Source of the DNA: Oceanicaulis alexandrii DSM 11625
GTDB lineage: Bacteria; Pseudomonadota; Alphaproteobacteria; Caulobacterales; Maricaulaceae
DNA: 64,000 bases
Assembly: GCF_000420265.1 (NCBI RefSeq)
Contig: NZ_ATUP01000001.1
Coordinates: 1,240,001 to 1,304,000 of the forward strand
Reading direction: 5' to 3'
Under the pieces are notes generated by a model. The model saw only the letters and a list, made by a program, of their open reading frames with translations. It did not search any database and was not told the origin of the DNA. Made by a program: the position numbers and the translations under genes. Positions 58,196 to 64,000 of the stretch are shown here, one piece after another (position 1 is the stretch's first letter; each line of letters begins with the position of its first letter).

Positions 58196-59365
58196 TCAAG
58201 TCGGCGTCAGGGTCAGCACCAGCGCGTTTTCAGCTTCAACTGACAAAGACGCGGTCACGCTGGCGGGGAAGGCCTTGAGCTGGGCGATGGCGTTAAGCTG
58301 GTCAGGCAGGCTATTGCCCGAAACGGTCACCACGAGCGGCAGCTTGACGGTCTGGGTCGGCGGGTCCGCCCGCGCGCCCGGCCCCTTGATGATGAACGCG
58401 CCGCCGGTGACAGCGCCGCCCTCATCCACGACCAGGGTCGGTCCCTCGCTCTGACAATCGGTCAGCGTCATGGAAATCAGGCCGTCCGTCTGGTCAAATT
58501 GCGTGCATTTCAGCGCGCCATGCCCGCCCAGCTCGACGACCCCGCCCTCATTGGAGAGCGTGTCCACGCGCACCGCCTGACCGCCGCCGCCTGGCGTCAC
58601 GCCGCAGCCTTGATAGACCCCGCCCGGTTTCAAGGTCACCTTCGAGGCGTTCACCGCGACCATGCGTGCGACTTTTGAAGGATTGTCCGGCGCCAGCAGA
58701 ACCGGCGTCGCCGACAATATGGTGGAGCTGGCGTCCACGGCTTCGATCACACAATCGTCGCTGAGGCTGAGTCCGTCCACGGTCAGGGTGGAGTTCGGGT
58801 TCAGGCCCACGATCGTGCCTTGATCGGCGACGATGGTCTGAGTGATGGCGCACGGCTGCTGACCCGTCTGGGTGATGACCAGTCCGCCGTTCGAGATTGT
58901 CAGCGGGTTCGTCGCGTTCAGCACGCCGCCGACCCCGACCGCACCCTTGGAGACGGCCTCCAATTGCCCGGTGACGGTGAAGCTTTCTCCGCTGGGCACG
59001 TTCAGAGCGCCGCCCTGGACCAGCAGGGCGTCATGGATCTGTCCGCCCTCAAGGCCGGTCAGCTGCCCTTGAAAAACCTGGGTGAAGCCAGTCCCTTCGA
59101 TGGTCAGGCTGAGGGTGAGAATGACGCCCTCCCCCACCACTTCGACAGCGCTATAGCCCTTGGCGTCAATGCTGGCGCCCGTGCTGGAATAGAGCTTGGC
59201 CGACCGCGTGAATGACGGCGCGGACGCCGTCAGCGCAAAGGACTCCACCACATCGATGGCCGATCCCTCGCCCCGGTTCACGGTCTTGATCGCGGAGACA
59301 TACTCGGACGCGTCCGTCACCTCGATGACAGACGCCTTCAGGGGATGGGTTTTGGGGTGATGCAT
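58196..59365 (-). CDS. beta-repeat protein of unknown function
   Basis: Not recognised. 389 residues, rich in Gly, Val, Thr and Ser, with many short repeats that alternate hydrophobic and polar residues (VVEVVGEGVILTLSL-like, GGQIHDALLVQGGALNVPSG, GGLVITQTGQQ, GTIVGLNPNSTLTVDGLSL), as in right-handed beta-helices. Five cysteines are spread over the last 230 residues. No signal peptide or membrane segment is visible. GGAGG precedes the ATG. It could be a solitary beta-helix, a phage-tail-like or surface protein sent out by a non-Sec route, or a cytoplasmic protein. Confidence 0.75.
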   Translation of the reverse strand: MHHPKTHPLKASVIEVTDASEYVSAIKTVNRGEGSAIDVVESFALTASAPSFTRSAKLYSSTGASIDAKGYSAVEVVGEGVILTLSLTIEGTGFTQVFQGQLTGLEGGQIHDALLVQGGALNVPSGESFTVTGQLEAVSKGAVGVGGVLNATNPLTISNGGLVITQTGQQPCAITQTIVADQGTIVGLNPNSTLTVDGLSLSDDCVIEAVDASSTILSATPVLLAPDNPSKVARMVAVNASKVTLKPGGVYQGCGVTPGGGGQAVRVDTLSNEGGVVELGGHGALKCTQFDQTDGLISMTLTDCQSEGPTLVVDEGGAVTGGAFIIKGPGARADPPTQTVKLPLVVTVSGNSLPDQLNAIAQLKAFPASVTASLSVEAENALVLTLTPT

Positions 59366-59448
59366 GGCCGCCTCCAGATCCGGAATGAACCGGAAGCGTA
59401 AGGGGCGTTGCGCCCGGTGACCCGAGCGACAACGCCCCCTGAGGCGGA

Positions 59449-60462
59449 CTAGGCCCCCTGATCCGAGATCCAGGTGCGCATCTTGTCTTCGAGATAGCCC
59501 AGCGGCACGCCGCCTTCATCCAGAATGCGGTCATGGAAGGCGGCAAGATCGAAGGCTTCGCCCAGCTGGCTTTCAGCGTCCGAGCGCAGTTCGCGGATCA
59601 GCAATTCGCCGGTCTTGTAGGCCAGAGCCTGTCCGGGCCAGCTGATATAGCGGCTGACTTCATTGGTAATGTTGAGCGGTGCGAGCGCCGAGTTCTCAAG
59701 AAAGCACGCCTCAGCCTCATCCCGGCTCCAGCCATACCAATGGATGCCGGTGTCAGCGACGAGCCGGCAAGCGCGCCACATCTCATAGGTCAGACGACCG
59801 AAATGCTCATAGGGCGTTTCATACATGCCCATATCGACGCCCAGAAACTCGGTGTAGAGTCCCCAGCCTTCACCAAACGCGGTGATATAGCCCTGCTTTC
59901 GAAACTCGGGCACGTTTTCAAGTTCTTGCGCGATGGCGATCTGGTGGTGATGACCCGGCACAGCTTCGTGCACGGTCAAAGCCGGCAATTCATAGAGCGG
60001 GCGCTGATCCAGCCGATAGGTGTTGACCATATAGCCGCCCGCCTGGCCGCTCTCCGCATCCCCGGGCCAATACCGGCCCGTGGTGTAATTGGGCGCGATG
60101 GCTGCGGGGACGGGCCGCACGCCATAGCTCAGACGCGGGAGATGGTGGAAAAAGGCCGGCATGGCGTCATCGGCCTTTTTGGCCAGATAGGACGCCGCCA
60201 TCATCAGCTCACGCTCGGACTGGGCGTAAAACTGCGGATCGGTGCGCAGAAAGTCGAGAAATTCGGCGAAGTCGCCTTCAAACCCTGTCTCGGCGATCAC
60301 CGCATCCATCTCGGCGCGAATGCGGGCCACTTCGGCCTGACCGCGGGCATGCACCTCTTCCGGCGTCAGATCGAGCGTGGTGTGCTGTTGGACAAGCGCC
60401 CGATAAAGGTCTTCACCGCCCGGCAGATCACGCGCGCCCAGGCTGTCGCGGGCGGCGGGCAT
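59449..60462 (-). CDS. DUF885 family protein, C-terminal part (after an amber codon)
   Basis: 337 residues in the same frame as the gene directly upstream, from which it is split by one TAG. It begins MPAARDSLGARDLPGGEDLYRAL, which in whole DUF885 proteins follows a Tyr. The metal-binding motif TVHEAVPGHHHQIA and GWGLYTEFLG are here, as is the IPGQALAYKTG-like WPGQALAYKTGE. No ribosome-binding site precedes the ATG at 60462; it may be made by reinitiation, by readthrough, or not at all. It lacks a signal peptide of its own. Confidence 0.8.
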   Translation of the reverse strand: MPAARDSLGARDLPGGEDLYRALVQQHTTLDLTPEEVHARGQAEVARIRAEMDAVIAETGFEGDFAEFLDFLRTDPQFYAQSERELMMAASYLAKKADDAMPAFFHHLPRLSYGVRPVPAAIAPNYTTGRYWPGDAESGQAGGYMVNTYRLDQRPLYELPALTVHEAVPGHHHQIAIAQELENVPEFRKQGYITAFGEGWGLYTEFLGVDMGMYETPYEHFGRLTYEMWRACRLVADTGIHWYGWSRDEAEACFLENSALAPLNITNEVSRYISWPGQALAYKTGELLIRELRSDAESQLGEAFDLAAFHDRILDEGGVPLGYLEDKMRTWISDQGA

Positions 60463-61191
60463 CTAGGTTTCGGTGAAGAAGGCGTGCAAATCGCGTTGAG
60501 CCGGCAGGGCGGAGGTTTCAACCGCCTCGGTCGCTTCCGCCATCAGGCGCTCGCGCTCAGACGCCGGAATTGTCTCAGGCAGATTGCGGATCGGCGTCAG
60601 AAGCTCGCTCTCGCCGACAGGCGTGATCTGAGCCTCGATCTGGTCCGCAACGCCTTGCAGAATGGCGCGCGGCTGGGTGAAGCCGGTCTCGATCCCGCGC
60701 GTGAGCCAGGCCTGCTGCTCGCCCAGATAGTCGGGCAAGGCATTGAGCTTGGCGATCCAGGCTTCGGCTTCTTCCACTGAGCGCACGCGCGTGGTCAGCG
60801 CTGCAAAACTGGCGTTGGTATGAAACCCGCTATCATTGGTGAACGGGATCATCGCCGTGGTGGCCCAGGGAACCGCGACCGCACTATCCAGCTCATAAGA
60901 GAGCACAGCATAATTCGCCTGCTCGTCCGCAGGCAGGTCCGCAGGGTCGATGGCGTCGATCCGCTCATCGAACCCGGCCATGCCCGAATCCCAGGCTTCA
61001 ATCGCCTCAAGGCTCATATCCGGCCAGGAGGCGGCGGCCTCCAGATCACCCTGCCGCGCCCGAGCGCCCAGATCACGCTCGGCGGTGAACGCCTCATAGT
61101 CCGCGATCAGCTCTCGGAAATCTTCTGTCGGCGTGGCGAAGGCCGGCGCGGCCAGGGCCAACGCTGCGATAGACGCTAAAACAAGGCGCAT
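60463..61191 (-). CDS. DUF885 family protein, N-terminal part (ends at an amber codon)
   Basis: 242 residues with a signal peptide (MRLVLASIAALALAAPAFA), then the helical N-terminal half of a DUF885 protein (DFRELIADYEAFTAERDLGARARQGD is near the start, and TRGIETGFTQPRAILQGV near the middle). It stops at TAG (60465-60463) where the family has a Tyr, and the same frame carries on for 337 residues. The full protein would be about 580 residues, normal for DUF885. The part alone lacks the metal site. It is probably a broken gene or a read-through gene. Confidence 0.85.
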   Translation of the reverse strand: MRLVLASIAALALAAPAFATPTEDFRELIADYEAFTAERDLGARARQGDLEAAASWPDMSLEAIEAWDSGMAGFDERIDAIDPADLPADEQANYAVLSYELDSAVAVPWATTAMIPFTNDSGFHTNASFAALTTRVRSVEEAEAWIAKLNALPDYLGEQQAWLTRGIETGFTQPRAILQGVADQIEAQITPVGESELLTPIRNLPETIPASERERLMAEATEAVETSALPAQRDLHAFFTET

Positions 61192-61242
61192 GAGTGAAAC
61201 CTCTCCCCGAAGTGTTACAGGGAGAGTGTCGCTCCTTGGCGA

Positions 61243-62103
61243 TCAGTTCAAGCGCTTCAGGCCCAATTGCGAGGTGATCATCTTGTCCGCCATGCGTCTG
61301 GGCATCAGCTTCAGCATCAGGCCTTGAAGCGGCGTCGGGGTCACAACCGTGTTGAGCTTGGGCTTTTTATCGGTCAGCGCGGCATGGATCGCCTGGGCCA
61401 CCCGCTCGGGCGGCAGGCCGTTCTCGGCGCTGTTGAGCGTGAACTTCAAAAGCCGGTGGATCGCCTTGATAAAATCGGTCTGGCCATATTGCTCGGGATC
61501 CAGCTCCTGCGCCTTGTCCCAGATCGGCGTCTTGATGGGGCCTGGATTGATCGCGACCACGTCGATCCCGTACAGCATCATCTCCCGGCGCAGGCCTTCG
61601 GTGAAAGCTTCCAGCGCGAACTTCGAGCAGGCGTAGGGCGTCAGGATCGGCATGGCGTGAAACCCCGCCACCGAGGATATGTTCACGATCCGGCCCGGCT
61701 GTCCGGTGAAACCCCTCTCAGCGCCGAGAAGCGGTGCGAAGGCCTGGGTGACCCGTAATTGCCCGGTCAGGTTGACGTCCATCTGGCGCGTCATCTCTTC
61801 AGGCGGCAAATGCAGCAGCGGACCGGCGACCGCGATTCCGGCATTATTGACGAGACCGGTGAGCGTCTGCCCCGCCAAATCTTGCCGCACCTGCTCAGCG
61901 GCTGATTTTATTATGTCTGCATCGGTGACGTCACAGATCACCGGATGCACGTTGTCGCCCAGTTCCGCGCTCAGTCGCGCGGCGTCTTCGGCCTTGCGCA
62001 CGCCTGCAAAAACGCGCCACCCCTTGTCTGACAAGTATTTAGCGCTGGCATAACCGATGCCAGTGGAAGCGCCTGTAATCAGAACGCTGTGGTTTTCAGA
62101 CAT
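61243..62103 (-). CDS. short-chain dehydrogenase/reductase
   Basis: A 286-residue SDR enzyme. The ATG at 62103 gives MSENHSVLITGASTGIGYAS with the NAD(P)-binding glycine loop; LVNNAGIAVAGPLL; the catalytic Ser in IVNISSVAGFHAMP; and YxxxK in TPYACSKFALEAF. The tail (about 60 residues after INPGPIKTPIWDKAQ) is typical of retinol-dehydrogenase-like SDRs. Substrate unknown. It is divergent from the sdh operon across about 190 bases. Confidence 0.92.
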   Translation of the reverse strand: MSENHSVLITGASTGIGYASAKYLSDKGWRVFAGVRKAEDAARLSAELGDNVHPVICDVTDADIIKSAAEQVRQDLAGQTLTGLVNNAGIAVAGPLLHLPPEEMTRQMDVNLTGQLRVTQAFAPLLGAERGFTGQPGRIVNISSVAGFHAMPILTPYACSKFALEAFTEGLRREMMLYGIDVVAINPGPIKTPIWDKAQELDPEQYGQTDFIKAIHRLLKFTLNSAENGLPPERVAQAIHAALTDKKPKLNTVVTPTPLQGLMLKLMPRRMADKMITSQLGLKRLN

Positions 62104-62209
62104 GCTCTCTCCCCAATCGCCGGGCCTGCAGGGCAAGTCCAGTTCGCGCACAGGGCGCGCAACTAAGAACCGTTTGCAAACACAGCAGCATTCCACACTT
62201 TGGTGTGCG

Positions 62210-62237
62210 TTGACGTTAACCCGGTGCGGATTATTGT
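62210..62237 (+). promoter_or_regulatory. possible promoter of sdhCDAB
   Basis: TTGACG (62210-62215), 16 bases, then TATTGT (62232-62237), in the 190-base gap before sdhC. The -35 is strong and the -10 matches 4 of 6. The leader would be about 50 bases. Confidence 0.4.
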
Positions 62238-62293
62238 CACGCCCGAGTTCCGAGCTGACGGGGCTAATGATTTAAATTAGTGGGGGCCCTTCC

Positions 62294-62698
62294 ATGGCCA
62301 ATCAATCCGTCGATCCACGACCCTTGTCGCCGCATCTTCAAGTCTGGCGCTGGCACGCCACCATGGCGTCCTCGATTTTTCACCGCGCCAGCGGCTCCAT
62401 CAATTATATCGGCGCCATTCTGATCACCGTCTGGCTGGTGCTTCTGGCCGCCGGGCCTGACGCCTACGCTGTGTTTGAAAACCTGATGGCCGGCCCTGTG
62501 GGTCTTCTGGTCAAGCTGGCCCTGTTCGGCTTCACCCTGTCGCTGGTCTATCACCTGTTTAACGGCGTCCGGCATCTGGTCTGGGATCTGGGCAAGGGTT
62601 TCGACCCCAAAGGCTCCAATCAGCGCTCAATGATCATCATCGTCGCCGCCATCGTGGTGACGGTGGGCATCTGGATCCTGGCTGGAGGGATTATCTGA
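62294..62698 (+). CDS. sdhC: succinate dehydrogenase cytochrome b556 subunit
   Basis: A 134-residue membrane subunit with three helices. RPLSPHLQVWRWHATMASSIFHRASGSINY at the start holds the SPHL and HRxSG motifs, and LVYHLFNGVRHLVWDLG the haem-ligand His. It anchors SdhAB and helps bind quinone and haem b. Its stop overlaps the sdhD start by one base. Confidence 0.97.
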   Translation: MANQSVDPRPLSPHLQVWRWHATMASSIFHRASGSINYIGAILITVWLVLLAAGPDAYAVFENLMAGPVGLLVKLALFGFTLSLVYHLFNGVRHLVWDLGKGFDPKGSNQRSMIIIVAAIVVTVGIWILAGGII

Positions 62699-63075
62699 TG
62701 AGCGATTTTCGCACCCCGCTCGCCCGCGCTCGCGGTCTCGGCTCCGCCAAATCCGGCGTCGGCCACTTCATCGCCCAACGCGTCTCCGCCCTGGCGCTGG
62801 TGGTTCTGATCCCGCTGTTCGTCTGGTCCATCGCCAGCCTGCCCAGCGCTGATTATGAAACCGCTCGCGCCTGGATCGGCTCGCCCCTCGGCGCCATCCT
62901 GACGCTTCTGACCCTGACTGCGACATTCTATCACATGCGCCTGGGTCTCCAGACGTTGATCGAGGACTACATCCATAAACCGGTGACCAAGGCCCTTCTG
63001 CTGAGCGCGAACACGCTGATCGCAGCCGGCCTGTGGATCGCCGCCCTTTACGCCGTGCTGGCGATCGCAAGTTAA
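62698..63075 (+). CDS. sdhD: succinate dehydrogenase hydrophobic membrane anchor subunit
   Basis: A 125-residue subunit with three helices: FRTPLARARGLGSAKSGVGHFIAQRVSALALV, TATFYHMRLGLQTLIEDYIH with the haem-ligand His, and LLLSANTLIAAGLWIAALYAVLAI. The ATG overlaps the sdhC stop (TGATG). It is followed 15 bases later by sdhA. Confidence 0.97.
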   Translation: MSDFRTPLARARGLGSAKSGVGHFIAQRVSALALVVLIPLFVWSIASLPSADYETARAWIGSPLGAILTLLTLTATFYHMRLGLQTLIEDYIHKPVTKALLLSANTLIAAGLWIAALYAVLAIAS

Positions 63076-63090
63076 GAAGGACGATAATCA

Positions 63091-64000
63091 ATGTCCGCAT
63101 ATGAATGGATTGATCACACTTTCGACGTCGTCGTGGTCGGCGCAGGCGGGTCCGGCCTGCGTGCGGCGCTCGGCGCGGCGCAGGAAGGTCTGAAGACCGC
63201 CTGCATCTCGAAAGTGTTTCCCACCCGCTCGCACACCGTTGCGGCCCAGGGCGGCATCTCCGCCTCGCTCGGCAATATGGGTGAAGATGACTGGCGCTGG
63301 CACATGTATGACACCGTCAAGGGGTCAGACTGGCTGGGCGATCAGGATTCCATCGAATATCTGTGCCGCCACGCGCCGAAAGCCGTGTACGAGCTTGAGC
63401 ACTGGGGCGTGCCCTTCTCGCGCACCGAAGACGGCAAGATCTATCAGCGCGCCTTTGGCGGCATGACCAAGAATTTCGGCGAAGGCCCGGTGCAGCGCAC
63501 CTGCGCCGCCGCCGACCGCACCGGTCACGCCATCCTGCACACGCTGTATGGTCAGTCCCTGCGCCACGCGACCGAGTTCTTCATCGAGTATTTCGTGCTC
63601 GACCTGATCATGGATGATGACGGCGCCTGCGTCGGCGTCACCGCCTGGAAACTTGACGACGGCACGCTGCACCGCTTCCGCGCCCAGAAAACCATTCTGG
63701 CGACGGGCGGTTATGGCCGGGCCTATTTCTCCGCCACCTCCGCGCACACCTGCACGGGCGACGGCAACGCCATGGTCCTGCGCGCGGGCCTGCCGCTGCA
63801 GGACATGGAGTTCGTCCAGTTCCACCCCACCGGCATTTACGGCGCGGGCTGCCTGATCACCGAAGGCGCACGCGGCGAGGGCGGCTATCTGACCAACTCC
63901 AAGGGCGAGCGCTTCATGGAGCGGTATGCGCCCAGCGCCAAGGATCTCGCCAGCCGTGACGTGGTTTCGCGCTCCATGACCATGGAGATCCGCGAAGGCC
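63091..64000 (+). CDS. sdhA: succinate dehydrogenase flavoprotein subunit (5' part)
   Basis: The frame runs from the ATG at 63091 to the window edge, 303 codons of about 595. It starts [20 protein letters not shown]. The FAD-binding [14 protein letters not shown], the covalent-FAD His in [32 protein letters not shown], the [20 protein letters not shown] loop and [20 protein letters not shown] are normal. SdhA oxidises succinate to fumarate. sdhB is expected further on. GAAGGAC precedes the ATG. Confidence 0.97.
   Translation, partial: MSAYEWIDHTFDVVVVGAGGSGLRAALGAAQEGLKTACISKVFPTRSHTVAAQGGISASLGNMGEDDWRWHMYDTVKGSDWLGDQDSIEYLCRHAPKAVYELEHWGVPFSRTEDGKIYQRAFGGMTKNFGEGPVQRTCAAADRTGHAILHTLYGQSLRHATEFFIEYFVLDLIMDDDGACVGVTAWKLDDGTLHRFRAQKTILATGGYGRAYFSATSAHTCTGDGNAMVLRAGLPLQDMEFVQFHPTGIYGAGCLITEGARGEGGYLTNSKGERFMERYAPSAKDLASRDVVSRSMTMEIREG

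Noticed and set aside
59402-59438. GGGGCGTTG / CAACGCCCC inverted repeat after the DUF885 gene as a terminator
   Set aside because: The loop is 19 bases and no T-run follows on either strand.

Overview
The window reads as chromosomal DNA of a GC-rich, aerobic alphaproteobacterium. The most likely group is the Caulobacterales/Maricaulales (Maricaulis/Oceanicaulis/Hyphomonadaceae type). Reasons are the F1 operon atpHAGDC downstream of priA, the DUF484-xerC pair next to it, an extended ribosomal L21, and promoters that resemble the Caulobacter sigma-73 consensus (TTGACGS-N10-14-GCTANAWC) before rplU, atpH, sucC and acnA. The taxonomic placement is inference from content and synteny. Nearly all of the sequence is housekeeping core. 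No insertion sequence, prophage, CRISPR array or rRNA was seen.

Layout. 1-2942: 3' end of an Anbu-type operon (circularly permuted ATP-grasp, alpha-E, transglutaminase-like, proteasome-like Anbu). 3079-4163: glutaminase and tRNA-Ser(CGA). 4284-15326: rplU-rpmA, an acetyltransferase, then a compact run obgE-proB-nadD-egtD-rsfS-rlmH-envC-ctpA-polysaccharide deacetylase-rppH. 15323-23320 (minus): a small secreted protein, atpC-D-G-A-H and priA. 23427-25659: DUF484, xerC, an acetyltransferase. 25706-34793 (minus): lpdA, a small membrane protein, sucB, sucA, sucD, sucC. 34909-44127: accessory stretch of membrane and envelope proteins (MFS, DoxX-like, PhoD lipoprotein, DUF2306, DUF2141, TspO) with two paralogous membrane-bound LytTR regulators. 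44375-51738: cold-shock protein, serine hydrolase, a pyridoxal kinase-DUF429 fusion, CoA-ester lyase, ArsC-like reductase, hybrid histidine kinase, NUDIX and MarR proteins. 51762-54629 (minus): ccmGDCBA. 54915-64000: acnA, two poorly known proteins, a DUF885 gene split by an amber codon, an SDR, and sdhCD with the start of sdhA.

How it fits together. The window holds a large part of oxidative energy metabolism: 2-oxoglutarate dehydrogenase with its E3, succinyl-CoA synthetase, aconitase, succinate dehydrogenase, F1-ATPase and cytochrome c maturation. Glutaminase feeds glutamate toward 2-oxoglutarate. The best candidates for unusual biology are the duplicated LytTR/DUF2306 module (38538-41913), the pyridoxal kinase-DUF429 fusion (45854-47428), the amber-split DUF885 gene (59449-61191), a PriA lacking one whole zinc site, three inverted repeats between ccmA and acnA, a palindrome just upstream of the sucC promoter, and an unrecognised beta-repeat protein (58196-59365).
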